Assembly: GCF_029892105.1 (NCBI RefSeq) | Contig: NZ_JARZAJ010000004.1 | Span: 248,001 to 312,000 of the forward strand | DNA: 64,000 nucleotides | Source: Kitasatospora sp. GP82 | GTDB taxonomy: Bacteria; Actinomycetota; Actinomycetes; Streptomycetales; Streptomycetaceae | Reading direction: 5' to 3' | Shown: in pieces, positions 36,633 through 45,449 of the stretch | How positions within the stretch are numbered: the stretch's first letter is position 1 | How the letters are laid out: each line of letters begins with the position of its first letter | Made by a program: the position numbers and the translations under genes | Notes under the pieces: generated by a model | What the model was told of the DNA's origin: nothing | Seen by the model: only the letters and a program-made list of their open reading frames with translations | Databases searched by the model: none

Positions 36633-37673
36633 TCAGAGGGTGACGCCCACCATCACGGGCTCGTTCACCAGCTCCACGCCGAAGGCGTCCCGCACTCCGT
36701 CCCGGATCGCCCGCGCCAGCGCCAGCAGGTCCTCCGTCCTCGCGCCGCCCCGGTTGGTGAGCGCGAGCGTGTGCTTGGTGGAGAGGGTCGCCGGGCCGCT
36801 GCCCCAGCCCTTGCCGAAACCGGCCTGGTCGATCAGCCAGGCGGCGGAGGTCTTGGTGCAGCCGTTCGGCGCCGGGTACGCCGGTGCACTCCGCCCGTCC
36901 AGCCGGGCCTGGAAGGCGGCGAACTGGTCGGACGTCAGGATCGGGTTGGTGAAGAAGGAGCCCGCCGACCAGGTGTCGTGGTCGTCCGGGTCCAGCACCA
37001 TGCCCTTGCCGGCCCGCAGTCGCAGCACCGTCTCGTACGCCGTTCGCAGGTCCACCCGCTGCTCGGCCTCGGTGCCCAGGGTCCGGGCCACCTCGGGGTA
37101 CTTCACCGGCGAGGACTGCCCGCCCGCGTCCTCGAGCGCGAAGCGCACCCGCAGCACCACGTAGCGGTCCGGCTGCGCCTTGAACCGGCTGTGCCGGTAG
37201 GAGAACTCGCACTCGGCGCTGTCCAGGGTGACGGTCTCGCGCGCCAGACGGTCGTACGCGACGACCTCGGTGATGCTGCCCGCCACCTCCTGGCCGTACG
37301 CGCCGACGTTCTGCACCGGGGTGGCCCCGGCCGAGCCGGGGATGCCTGCCAGGAACTCGATGCCCGCCAGGCCCTTGTCGACCGTGCGGGCGACCGCCTC
37401 GGCCCAGACCTCTCCGGCGGCCAGTTCCAGCGTGGTGCCGTCCAGGTCGTAGCCGGTGGTGGCGATCCGCAGGACGGTGCCGTCGAATCCGGCGTCCCCG
37501 ATCACCAGGTTGGAGCCGCCGCCGATGACCAGCAGCGGCTGCCCGGCCTCGTCGGCCTCCTGGACGGTGGCGATGACCTGGGCGTCCGTGGTGGCGGTGA
37601 CCAGGCGGCGGGCCGGCCCGCCGAGCCGGAGCGTGGTCAGCGGGGCGAGCGGGGCGTCGTGTTCTACAAGCAC
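36633..37673 (-). CDS. murB: UDP-N-acetylenolpyruvoylglucosamine reductase
   Basis: MurB reduces UDP-GlcNAc-enolpyruvate to UDP-MurNAc with FAD and NADPH, an essential early peptidoglycan step. The 346-residue protein has TTLRLGGPARRLV, the FAD loop VIGGGSNLVIGD, GIPGSAGATPVQNVGAYGQEV, YRHSRFK, and the catalytic Ser in WSAGSFFTNP. It also has NGCTKTSAAWLIDQAGFKG-like text near the end. These features fit type I MurB. It is a single gene here, away from the mur/fts cluster, as is usual in actinobacteria. Confidence 0.94.
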   Translation of the reverse strand: MLVEHDAPLAPLTTLRLGGPARRLVTATTDAQVIATVQEADEAGQPLLVIGGGSNLVIGDAGFDGTVLRIATTGYDLDGTTLELAAGEVWAEAVARTVDKGLAGIEFLAGIPGSAGATPVQNVGAYGQEVAGSITEVVAYDRLARETVTLDSAECEFSYRHSRFKAQPDRYVVLRVRFALEDAGGQSSPVKYPEVARTLGTEAEQRVDLRTAYETVLRLRAGKGMVLDPDDHDTWSAGSFFTNPILTSDQFAAFQARLDGRSAPAYPAPNGCTKTSAAWLIDQAGFGKGWGSGPATLSTKHTLALTNRGGARTEDLLALARAIRDGVRDAFGVELVNEPVMVGVTL

Positions 37674-37835
37674 GCGCTCCAGACTACGGGGTGTGTTCCA
37701 GCGGCTCGGCGAGGCGTCGCTCCGCCTCGGCCCAGCCGATCCTGGCTGCGACGTCGGCCAGGCACTGCCCGGAGGTGCGGAGCCGTGCCTGCGGGGGGCC
37801 AGCCGGGGAGGCGGACCTCCCCGGCCTCCTGGACG

Positions 37836-38258
37836 TCAGGCGAGCCGGACCACGGCCCGGGACATGCCGAGCACCTTCTGGCCGCCGCTCATCGCCACCA
37901 GGTCGACCCGCACCCGCCGGTCGTCCAGCAGCGCCGCGACCTTGCCGCTGACCTCGATCACCGCGCCGACGCCGTCGTTGGGCACCGGCACCGGCTTGGT
38001 GAAGCGCACGCCGTACTCGACCACCGCGCCCGGGTCGCCGACCCAGTCGGTGACGACCCGGATCGCCTCGGCCATGGTGAACATGCCGTGCGCGATGACG
38101 TCGGGCAGGCCCACCTCCAGCGCGAACTTCTCGTTCCAGTGGATCGGGTTGAAGTCACCCGAGGCGCCCGCGTAGCGGACCAGGGTGGCCCGGGTCACCG
38201 GGAAGGACTGGGCCGGCAGCACGGTGCCGACCTCGACCTCGTCGAAGCTGATCGCCAT
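37836..38258 (-). CDS. MaoC family dehydratase (HadB-like)
   Basis: This 140-residue hot-dog protein has the hydratase-2 motif GDFNPIHWNEKFA, with the catalytic Asp and His, followed by LPDVIAHGMFTMAEA. It probably forms a heterodimer with the neighbouring HadA-like protein and dehydrates (3R)-hydroxyacyl-ACP. Four bases separate the two genes. The same hadA-hadB pair next to rpmG and tRNA genes exists in Mycobacterium tuberculosis, where it serves fatty acid synthase II; the native substrate here is not shown. Confidence 0.87.
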   Translation of the reverse strand: MAISFDEVEVGTVLPAQSFPVTRATLVRYAGASGDFNPIHWNEKFALEVGLPDVIAHGMFTMAEAIRVVTDWVGDPGAVVEYGVRFTKPVPVPNDGVGAVIEVSGKVAALLDDRRVRVDLVAMSGGQKVLGMSRAVVRLA

Positions 38259-38262
38259 GGTG

Positions 38263-38721
38263 CTACTCCCCCGCCTCGTCCGCGCCGCGCGCCACCAGCG
38301 TCATGAACGCCGTGACCACGTGCTCACCGCCCTCGTCGTGCACCTCGCCACGGACCGAGAGGATGTCGTTGCCCACCATCGACTTGATGTTGTCGATGGT
38401 CACCGTGACGGCCAGCCGGTCACCGGCCCGCACCGGGCGGGTGTAGGTGAACTTCTGGTCGCCGTGCACCACCCGGGAGAAGTCCAGGCCCAGCTCGGGG
38501 TCCTCGACCACCTGGGCGGACGCCTGATACGTGATCACGAACGGGAAGGTCGGCGGCGCGATCACATCCGGATGTCCGAGCGCCTTGGCGGCCTCCGGGT
38601 CGGTGTACGCCGGATTGGCGTCCCCGACCGCGACGGCGAACTCGCGGATCTTCTCCCGGCCGACCTCGTACGGCGCGGTGGGCGGGTACGTCCGCCCGAT
38701 GAACGAGGGGTCGAGCGGCAT
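38263..38721 (-). CDS. FAS1-like/MaoC dehydratase (HadA-like)
   Basis: This 152-residue hot-dog protein has the N-terminal segment FIGRTYPPTAPYEVGREKIREFA and the pattern DANPAYTDPEAAKALGHPDVIAPPTFPFV typical of HadA/FAS1-like dehydratase subunits, which lack their own full catalytic dyad. The ATG at 38721 has AGAGGAG six bases upstream; the TTG two codons earlier is unlikely. It is translated just before the HadB-like gene and is probably its partner. Confidence 0.85.
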   Translation of the reverse strand: MPLDPSFIGRTYPPTAPYEVGREKIREFAVAVGDANPAYTDPEAAKALGHPDVIAPPTFPFVITYQASAQVVEDPELGLDFSRVVHGDQKFTYTRPVRAGDRLAVTVTIDNIKSMVGNDILSVRGEVHDEGGEHVVTAFMTLVARGADEAGE

Positions 38722-38751
38722 GGGCAACTCCTCTGACTACTTGGTCATGCG

Positions 38752-38795
38752 AAAAAAGCTCCAGGCCGCGCCCCTTGCGGGATGCGGCCTGGAGC
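38752..38795 (-). terminator. Intrinsic terminator after rpmG
   Basis: A 12-bp perfect stem GCTCCAGGCCGC (38758-38769) with its complement (38784-38795) is followed on minus by TTTTTT. It is the most classical rho-independent terminator in the window and lies about 40 bases past the rpmG stop. Confidence 0.88.
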
Positions 38796-38836
38796 CAAGA
38801 GCCTATGTCACACAGGCCCGGCGACACCTTGCGGGG

Positions 38837-39001
38837 TCAGCGGGTCTCGCGGTGCGCGGTGTGCGAGTTGCAGCGGGGGCAGTGCTTCTTCATCTCAAGA
38901 CGGTCCGGGTCGTTACGCCGGTTCTTCTTGGTGATGTAGTTCCGCTCCTTGCACTCCACGCAGGCCAGCGTGATCTTCGGGCGGACGTCGGTGGCAGCCA
39001 C
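38837..39001 (-). CDS. rpmG: 50S ribosomal protein L33
   Basis: This 54-residue L33 keeps its zinc ribbon: CVECKERN and CPRCNSH supply four Cys, so it is the zinc-binding (C+) form. In Streptomyces, C+ and C- paralogues are exchanged under Zur control; no Zur box was seen upstream. The GTG at 39001 has GGAAGG upstream. It sits beside tRNA-Met and tRNA-Thr. Confidence 0.94.
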   Translation of the reverse strand: MAATDVRPKITLACVECKERNYITKKNRRNDPDRLEMKKHCPRCNSHTAHRETR

Positions 39002-39083
39002 GGGAGTGCCTTCCTGGGACAACGAATAAGAACACGACAAGAGTAGCCGATCGGGAGTTCGATCTCCCGATCGACTACGCGGG

Positions 39084-39156
39084 TAGCGGTGACCGGACTT
39101 GAACCGGTGACACAGCGATTATGAGCCGCTTGCTCTACCAACTGAGCTACACCGCT
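39084..39156 (-). tRNA. trnM: tRNA-Met (CAT), elongator
   Basis: A 73-base cloverleaf: acceptor AGCGGTG/CACCGCT with A discriminator, anticodon loop CTCATAA (CAT), and T arm GGTTCAA. The paired A1-T72 end and the absence of the initiator GGG/CCC anticodon stem mark it as the elongator species. Confidence 0.95.
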
Positions 39157-39199
39157 TAGATGATCAGCATTCACACCGAAATGTGAGGCTTCTCACCAG

Positions 39200-39272
39200 A
39201 GCCCCCATGCGGAATCGAACCGCAGACCTTCTCCTTACCATGGAGACGCTCTACCGACTGAGCTATAGGGGC
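39200..39272 (-). tRNA. trnT: tRNA-Thr (GGT)
   Basis: A 73-base cloverleaf: acceptor GCCCCTA/TGGGGGC with one wobble pair, anticodon stem TCTCC/GGAGA around loop ATGGTAA (GGT), and T arm GGTTCGA. It is the first of the Thr-Met-rpmG transcript. Confidence 0.95.
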
Positions 39273-39528
39273 GAACGAGGAAGAGATTACACGTTTCCCG
39301 GCCAGAGGTGAAATCCGTATCCGACGCGGAAGATCCCAGGTCGGCAGGCCGTACGGACGCACCGATCCGAGACTCGCGTTCGAGGCGCGCCTGAGAACCC
39401 ACGGCCCGACCCGATACGACTTTTGCCAGCCTCCGAGCGCCCCGCCCCCATTCCCCATAGGCTCGACCCTCAGTGATCTTGCGGCTCGCGGGGCGCCCCT
39501 GGGCCGTCGGACAGCGAGGAGCCGGCCG

Positions 39529-40824
39529 ATGAGCGCTGACAGAACACCCGCCGACGGCCCGGGGCCCGGCCGAGCCGGCAACCCGCCCTCCTGCCCCGGG
39601 GTGGGGCAGGAGGGGCCGCTCAGCCACGGGCCCGTCCTGCTGCTCGCCGGCGCCAGGCTGGCCGACGGCCGGGTGGTGGACGTCCGGATCAGCGGCGACC
39701 GGATCCAGGCCGTCGGCACCACCGGCAGCCTCGGCCCGCTGCCCGCCCTCCCCGGCAGCCCGACCTCCACCACTGGGGCCCGGATCGACCTCGGCGGCTA
39801 CCTGCTGCTCCCCGCCCCGGCGGAGGCGCACGCCCACTACGACGCCGCCTTCTCCGCCGCCCTGGCCGCCCCGCCCTCGGAGAAGGCGCCCGATCTGGTC
39901 CGCCGGGTCACCGAGGCCGCCCTCACCTCGCTTGGCTACGGCGCCACCGCCCAGCGCACCCACGTCCGGATCGGCGACGTCCACGGCCTGCGTCGCCTGG
40001 AGGCCGTACTCACCGCCCGGCAGGCGCTGCGCGGGCTCGCCGAGCTCCAGGCGGTCGCGATGCCCCGACTGCTCACGGGCCTCGCCGGGGCGGACGGACG
40101 GGCCCAGCTGCGGGAGGCCCTCAGGCTCGGCGCCACCGCCGCCGGAGGCTGTCCCGACCTCGACCCCGACCCGGTCGGCTACGTCCAGGTGCTGCTGGAC
40201 GCCGCCCGCGAGGCCGACTGCCCCGTGGACCTGCACACCGCCGCCGCCGACCCGGCGCAGCTGGCCCGGCTCGCGGGCGCCCTCGCCCCGCTGCGCCCCC
40301 GGATCACCCTCGGCCCGTGCAGCGCCCTGGCACCCGGCGGCTCCGCCGTGCTGGCCACCAGCGGCATCCGGCTCGTCTGCCTGCCGCAGAACGGCTGCTG
40401 CACCGGCCTCGAAGGCCCGGCCCCGGGCCTGCGGCCTTCACTGGTGCGGGAGCTGGCCGAGGCCAGGGTGCCGTTCGCGGCGGGCAGCGGCGCCCTGCGC
40501 GACCTCAGCAACCCGGTCGGCCGGGCCGACCCGCTGGAGGCCGCCTACCTGCTGGCGGCGGGCGGCACGCTGGACCCTGAGGCCGCGTACGAGGCGGTCA
40601 GCAACCAGGCCAGGATCACCCTCGGTCTGCCCCCGGTCCGGGTGGACGCGGGGTTCCCCGCCGAGCTGCTCGCGGTACGCGGCGACAGCCTCGCCGGGGC
40701 GCTGGCCGGCGGGCACAGCCGGCTGGTGGTGCACAGCGGGCGGATCGTCAGCCGCACCAGCGCGGTAAGGGAGTTCGCGGACACCGTCGCCCTCGCGCTG
40801 CCCCGCCAGAGCAGCCCGGGCTGA
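39529..40824 (+). CDS. Amidohydrolase-like protein with lost metal ligands
   Basis: This 431-residue protein is related to cytosine deaminase/isoxanthopterin-type amidohydrolases. The first His pair remains (EAHAHYD near residue 103) and the next (CPVDLHTAAADP). The position of the third His, normally in an HC-type motif, reads LGPCSALAP. The usual catalytic Asp before the NPVGR segment is replaced in AAGSGALRDLSNPVGRADPLEAA. A Pro/Gly-rich N-terminal extension of about 35 residues precedes the fold. It may be a pseudoenzyme or use different chemistry. Confidence 0.7.
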   Translation: MSADRTPADGPGPGRAGNPPSCPGVGQEGPLSHGPVLLLAGARLADGRVVDVRISGDRIQAVGTTGSLGPLPALPGSPTSTTGARIDLGGYLLLPAPAEAHAHYDAAFSAALAAPPSEKAPDLVRRVTEAALTSLGYGATAQRTHVRIGDVHGLRRLEAVLTARQALRGLAELQAVAMPRLLTGLAGADGRAQLREALRLGATAAGGCPDLDPDPVGYVQVLLDAAREADCPVDLHTAAADPAQLARLAGALAPLRPRITLGPCSALAPGGSAVLATSGIRLVCLPQNGCCTGLEGPAPGLRPSLVRELAEARVPFAAGSGALRDLSNPVGRADPLEAAYLLAAGGTLDPEAAYEAVSNQARITLGLPPVRVDAGFPAELLAVRGDSLAGALAGGHSRLVVHSGRIVSRTSAVREFADTVALALPRQSSPG

Positions 40825-41105
40825 GCCGCCGCGGCGGGGGGTGGATACCGCGTGGTCGGCGCGCTGCTGTCGCAGACTGCGGCCCTCAGGACCGCGGCGC
40901 GCAAAGCTTTGGCTCTCAGAGCTGCGGCGATGCCTGGGCCGCCGCCGTACCCGTCTCCCCGGTACGGCGGCGCCCGATCTGCCGCTTGGGCAACGCGGCC
41001 GGTGGACCCCCACGCCCACCGTGCGGCCGGCTGCCGCATCCCCCACGGAGCGGCTCCGGCCTTCGAGGACGACGCTATGCGCCGCCGAGGGCTGCCACGC
41101 GGCTC
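40825..41105. other. Non-coding gap after the amidohydrolase-like gene
   Basis: No gene is supported. An 11-bp stem GCCGCCGTACC (40941-40951) with GGTACGGCGGC (40961-40971) could terminate the upstream gene. The remainder is GC-rich sequence without recognisable coding or RNA structure and may be relic DNA. Confidence 0.4.
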
Positions 41106-41155
41106 CTGACGCCCCCTTGGCGGGTGGCGGACCGCTCTTGACACCCCGTTGACGC
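41106..41155. promoter_or_regulatory. Direct-repeat array D (TGACG-type, 11-21-11 spacing)
   Basis: On plus, TGACG (41107), TGGCG (41118), TGACA (41139) and TGACG (41150) are spaced 11, 21 and 11 bases, exactly as in array B at 45451-45498. It sits just before the terminator of the first KimA-like transporter gene, with no start codon in range on minus, so its target is unclear. Confidence 0.5.
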
Positions 41156-41156
41156 A

Positions 41157-41191
41157 CGAGGCCCCGGACAGCGGTGCTGTCCGGGGCCTCG
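41157..41191. terminator. Terminator after the first KimA-like gene
   Basis: A perfect 16-bp stem (41157-41172 with 41176-41191) and a three-base loop lies 11 bases past the stop of the transporter gene. No U tract. Confidence 0.85.
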
Positions 41192-41202
41192 CCGGCCGTA
41201 CG

Positions 41203-43245
41203 TCAGACGTTCTCGGGGGCCGGGAGCTTCTCGTGCTCCGACTTGATCGCCGGCTCGCCACGGCGGACCGAGCCCGGGGCGCGGCGGGACGGGTGGTCGG
41301 CCCGGCGGGCGGAGGTGAGCTGCCAGGGCACGCTGATCACCATCACGCCGGGGGTGAAGAGCAGGCGGCTCTTCAACCACAGCGCCGACTGGTTGTGCAG
41401 CAGGTGCTCCCACCAGTGGCCGACCACGTACTCCGGGATGAAGACGGCGATCGCGTCCCGCGGGCTGGTGCGGCGGATCGAGCGGACGTAGGCGACCACC
41501 GGCTTGGTGATCTCACGGTAAGGGGAGTCCAGCACCTTGAGCGGGACCTGGATGTCGTACTGGTCCCAGTGCTCCTCCAGCTCCTTGGTCGCGTCCTTGT
41601 CGACCGCGACGGAGACGGCCTCCAGTGCGTCGGGCCGGAAGGCCTGGGCGTAGCCGAGGGCGCGCAGGGTGGGCCGGTGCAGCTTGGAGACCAGGACGAT
41701 GCCATGGACCTTGGACGGGCGGACCGACTCCTCGCGGGGGTCCTCCACGGCCAGCTCGTCGGCGACCGAGTCGTAGTGCCTGCGGATGCCGCGCATCATC
41801 ACGAACAGCACGAGCGCGGCGACCACGGCGAGCCAGGCGCCCTGGGTGAACTTGGTGGCCATGACGATCACCAGCACCAGACCGGTGGTCAGCGCACCGA
41901 AGGCGTTGATCACGCGCGAGCGCTGGGCCGAGCCACGGACCGCAGGGTCGGTCTCGGTGCCCAGGACCTCGTTCCAGTGCCGGACCATGCCGATCTGGGA
42001 CAGCGTGAACGACGTGAACACACCCAGGATGTACAGGTGGATCAGGTTGTTGACGTTCGCCTTGTAGGCCCACAGCAGCGCGATGTTGACCACTGCCAGC
42101 GCGATGATGCCGTTGGAGAAGGCCAGCCGGTCGCCTCGGGTGTGCATCTGCCGGGGCAGGTAGCTGTGCTGGGCGAGGATCGAGCCGAGCAGCGGGAAGC
42201 CGTTGAAGGCGGTGTTCGCGGCCAGGACCAGGACCAGCGCGGTGGCCGCCTGGATCACGTAGAACATGATGCTGTGGTCGCCGCCGAAGATCGCCGAGGC
42301 CAGCTGGGCGATCACGGTCGGCTGGGAGTAGCTGTGGCAGTCGCCGACGTACCCGATCAGCTGGCAGCTGTCATCGGTCTTGTGCACCTTGGCGACCAGC
42401 GCCAGCACGGTCACGCCGATGAACATCACCACGGCGATGATGCCCATCGCGCTCATGGTGCGGGCGGCGTTCTTCGCCTTCGGCGCCCGGAAGGCCGGCA
42501 CACCGTTGGAGATCGCCTCGACCCCGGTCAGCGCGGTACAGCCCGAGGCGAAGGCGCGCAGGCCGAGCATCAGCAGGCCGATGCCCTTCAGGGTGTCGTT
42601 GTGGTCGATCGGCGCGATGCCGTACTGGGCGCTGGCGGCCACCGGGGTGTGCCCGAAGGCCATCTTGATCAGGCCGGTCGCGATCATCAGCAGGATGCCG
42701 CCGATGAACAGGTACGTCGGCGCGGCGAAGGCCTTGCCCGACTCCCGTACGCCACGCAGGTTCATCGCGGCGAGCAGCGCCACGAAGGCGACCGCCATCG
42801 GGACCCGGTAGTCGTTGATGCCCGGGAACGCCGAGATGATGTTGTCCACGCCGGAGGCCACCGACACGGCGACGGTCATCACGTAGTCGACGAGCAGTGC
42901 GGCCGCCACCACCAGTCCGGGCTTGGCCCCGAGGTTCCTGGTCACCACTTCGTACGAGCCGCCACCACCCGGATAGGCGTGCACCACCTGGCGGTACGAC
43001 ATCACCACGACCGCCATCAGCGCGACCACGGCCGCCGCGATCCACGGGGTCAGGTAGAGGAACGCGGTGCCACCGACGGTGAGCACCAGCAGGATCTCCT
43101 CGGTGGCATAGGCCACCGAGGAGAGCGGGTCGGAAGCGAAGATCGGCAGGGCGAGACGCTTGGGCAGCAGCGTCTCGCCCAGCTCCTCGCTGCGCATGGC
43201 CTTACCGATCACAAGGCGCTTGAGCGCCTGGGGCACGTTGAACAC
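41203..43245 (-). CDS. APC superfamily potassium importer, KimA-like
   Basis: This 680-residue transporter starts MFNVPQALKRLVIGKAMRSEELGE, continues LALPIFASDPLSSVAYATEEILLVL and has about 12 membrane helices (residues 40-470). The soluble C-terminal domain of about 200 residues resembles universal stress proteins (VHGIVLVSKLHRPTLRALGYA). This layout matches B. subtilis KimA/YdaO, a proton-coupled K+ importer inhibited by c-di-AMP. YPGGGGSYEVV and MNLRGVRES are family segments. The GTG at 43245 has no clear ribosome site, and TACGCT ends seven bases before it, suggesting a leaderless message. Annotation as an amino acid permease is the older alternative. Confidence 0.85.
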   Translation of the reverse strand: MFNVPQALKRLVIGKAMRSEELGETLLPKRLALPIFASDPLSSVAYATEEILLVLTVGGTAFLYLTPWIAAAVVALMAVVVMSYRQVVHAYPGGGGSYEVVTRNLGAKPGLVVAAALLVDYVMTVAVSVASGVDNIISAFPGINDYRVPMAVAFVALLAAMNLRGVRESGKAFAAPTYLFIGGILLMIATGLIKMAFGHTPVAASAQYGIAPIDHNDTLKGIGLLMLGLRAFASGCTALTGVEAISNGVPAFRAPKAKNAARTMSAMGIIAVVMFIGVTVLALVAKVHKTDDSCQLIGYVGDCHSYSQPTVIAQLASAIFGGDHSIMFYVIQAATALVLVLAANTAFNGFPLLGSILAQHSYLPRQMHTRGDRLAFSNGIIALAVVNIALLWAYKANVNNLIHLYILGVFTSFTLSQIGMVRHWNEVLGTETDPAVRGSAQRSRVINAFGALTTGLVLVIVMATKFTQGAWLAVVAALVLFVMMRGIRRHYDSVADELAVEDPREESVRPSKVHGIVLVSKLHRPTLRALGYAQAFRPDALEAVSVAVDKDATKELEEHWDQYDIQVPLKVLDSPYREITKPVVAYVRSIRRTSPRDAIAVFIPEYVVGHWWEHLLHNQSALWLKSRLLFTPGVMVISVPWQLTSARRADHPSRRAPGSVRRGEPAIKSEHEKLPAPENV

Positions 43246-43513
43246 ACCAGCGAGCGTAGGGCCCCTATACGGGGTCTTAATAGGCCCATGCGGCGCGCGG
43301 CGCGGCGTCCACTCGCCCATTGGGAGCAATGTTTCCCCAGGTCGGAGCAGTTGGCGCAAGCGATTTGGGCGGGGCCTGCGGTGGGGTGCGGGCCCGGCGT
43401 TAAGGCTGCGTCAAGATGTCGAGCTGTAATCGGGCATATGGGCTAACAGTTATCTTTCAGGCCGTTTCCAGCCTGCGCACAGCCTGTTCCCGGTACCGCC
43501 GCCCGCTTCGGCG
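43246..43513 (-). promoter_or_regulatory. Upstream region of the first KimA-like gene
   Basis: On minus, the sequence has a possible -10 (TACGCT) placed so that transcription would start at the GTG. A CCCC-GTATA-GGGG hairpin lies just before it. A weak 11-bp direct repeat (TTGACG then TTAACG, 43398-43414) lies about 150 bases upstream. I searched for a ydaO-type c-di-AMP riboswitch and saw none. Confidence 0.35.
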
Positions 43514-45385
43514 CTACATCCGCAGCCGCAGGCGGCAGACCACCGCGTCGGTCCGGCGGCGCAGCGCCCGGTCGATCACCGCGCCGCGCTGGTTCTGCAG
43601 GGCACGCTGCCAGAGCCTGGTGGGCTCGACCTCGGGGATCAGTACGGTGATCCGCTCATAGGACCGCTCGACACCGAGCTCATTGACGTACGCGGCCAGC
43701 GGAGCGCCGAGCCGGCGGTGCGCGTCCGGTACCTCCACCAGCGGCACCCCTGGCTGCCAGAGTTCCCAGTCGCGGCGCAGTGCCTCGGCGGCCTGCCGGT
43801 CCTCGGCGTCCGGGGCGGTGTGGACGACGGTGACGGCCAGGACCTCGTCGCCGAGCGAGACCGCCGCCGAGAGGGCGTCCCTGGTGAGCCGGGAGATCGC
43901 GGTGACCGGGACGACGACCAGCGAGCGCTGCCGCGTGACCGCGCCGGGCACCCGGCCCAGCTCCAGCCGCTCGCCGATCCGGGCGTAGGTGCGGTGCACC
44001 AGCTCGAAGAGGACGACCAGCAGCGGCAGGGCGAGGCAGATGCCCCAGGCGCCCTCGGTGAACTTGGTACCGGTGACCACCAGCGTGGCGGTGCCGGTGA
44101 GCAGCGCGCCGAAGCCGTTCAGCAGTGCCTTGCCCCGCCAGCCGGGCCCGCGCTCGCCGTTCCAGTGCCTGACCATGCCGACCTGGCAGATGGTGAAACC
44201 GACGAAGACACCGATCGAGAAGAGCGGCACCAGGCTGTTCACATCGCCGCCCGAGCCGACCAGCAGCACGGCCGAGACCAGCGAGAGGAAGAGCACACCG
44301 TGCCGGTGGACCTGGTGGTCGGCGCGCAGCGCGAAGACGTGCGGCAGGTGGTTGTCGCGGGCCAGCAGCCGCATCAGGACGGGCAGGCCGCCGAAGGAGG
44401 TGTTGGCGGCGAGCCCCAGCAGGACGACCGTGGCGAACTGGACCAGGTAGAAGCCGAAGCCGTGGCCGAGCGAGGCGTCCGCCAGCTGGGCGAGCACGGT
44501 GACGCCCTCGACCGGCTGGAGGTGGAAGCGGCCGATCAGCACGGCGAGGCCGATCAGCATCACACCGAGCAGCGCGCCCAGCGCGACCTCGGTGTGCTGG
44601 GCGCGCTTGACCCGCGGCGTACGGAAGGACGGGACGGCGTTGGCCACCGCCTCGACACCGGTCAGCGCCGAACAGCCGGCCGCGAAGGACTTGAGCAGCA
44701 GCAGCGCGCCGACGGTGGTGGCGTTCCCGGCGAGCGTGGAGGCGTGTCCGGCGGCGGCCTCGGTACTGGCGGGCGCGTCCCGGAAGAGGCCGACGACGAT
44801 GATCGCCAGGATGGAGAGGACGAAGACCGCCGTGGGGGCCATGAACCAGCGCGCGGACTCGGCGACTCCCCGCAGATTCACGGCCGTGACCAGGGCCAGA
44901 ACGCCCAGGCACAGCCAGACCCGCTGGTCGAACAGCGAGGGCACGGCGGAGGTCAGCGCGGCGACACCGGCGGTGACGGAGACGGCGACGTTCAGGATGT
45001 AGTCGATGACCAGCGAGGCCGCGGCGGTCAGCGCGGCCCGGCGGCCGAGGTGCGCCTTGGCGACGGCGTATGAGCCACCACCGTCCGGGAAGGCGGCGAT
45101 CACCTGGCGGTAGGACGCCACCAGGACGGCCAGCAGTACGGCGATCGCGACGGTGACGGGGAGCGTGAACCCGAGGCCGTACGCCCCGGCGGCGGCCAGC
45201 ACCAGCACGATCGACTCCGGGCCGTAGGCGACGGAGGCCATCGCGTCCAGCGACAGTGCAGCCAGACCGCCGAGGGCTGTCAGCTTGTCGCGGGAGTGCG
45301 CGTCCTCCTGCCGGGCGTCGGTATCGGGTGGCTCCTCGTCGGCAGCGACGGCATTCGCCGGGCGCTGTATGTCGGTGCCGGGCAT
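43514..45385 (-). CDS. APC superfamily potassium importer, KimA-like (second copy)
   Basis: This 623-residue paralogue of the neighbouring transporter has LSLDAMASVAYGPESIVLVL, FPDGGGSYAVAKAHLG, AVNLRGVAES, ALTGVEAVANAVPSFR and SIGVFVGFTICQVGMVRHWN. A shorter C-terminal USP-like domain follows (SLVVVPVTAISRLTRDAL). About 12 helices are predicted. The ATG at 45385 was preferred because GGAGG lies eight bases upstream; the ATG five codons earlier lacks a site. The two copies differ strongly at the N-terminus, so they are old duplicates. It lies in line with a membrane protein gene and a universal stress protein gene. Confidence 0.85.
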   Translation of the reverse strand: MPGTDIQRPANAVAADEEPPDTDARQEDAHSRDKLTALGGLAALSLDAMASVAYGPESIVLVLAAAGAYGLGFTLPVTVAIAVLLAVLVASYRQVIAAFPDGGGSYAVAKAHLGRRAALTAAASLVIDYILNVAVSVTAGVAALTSAVPSLFDQRVWLCLGVLALVTAVNLRGVAESARWFMAPTAVFVLSILAIIVVGLFRDAPASTEAAAGHASTLAGNATTVGALLLLKSFAAGCSALTGVEAVANAVPSFRTPRVKRAQHTEVALGALLGVMLIGLAVLIGRFHLQPVEGVTVLAQLADASLGHGFGFYLVQFATVVLLGLAANTSFGGLPVLMRLLARDNHLPHVFALRADHQVHRHGVLFLSLVSAVLLVGSGGDVNSLVPLFSIGVFVGFTICQVGMVRHWNGERGPGWRGKALLNGFGALLTGTATLVVTGTKFTEGAWGICLALPLLVVLFELVHRTYARIGERLELGRVPGAVTRQRSLVVVPVTAISRLTRDALSAAVSLGDEVLAVTVVHTAPDAEDRQAAEALRRDWELWQPGVPLVEVPDAHRRLGAPLAAYVNELGVERSYERITVLIPEVEPTRLWQRALQNQRGAVIDRALRRRTDAVVCRLRLRM

Positions 45386-45449
45386 CGGCCTGACCTCCAT
45401 CGTCGGTGTTCTCTGATCGTCACCGGGCCGGGCGCTTCACCGGCCGCTC

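Noticed and set aside
43246..43513. Possible ydaO-type c-di-AMP riboswitch before the first KimA-like gene
   Set aside because: The expected conserved GC-clamped core and GAA-rich joints are not present; only a promoter and weak repeats are seen.
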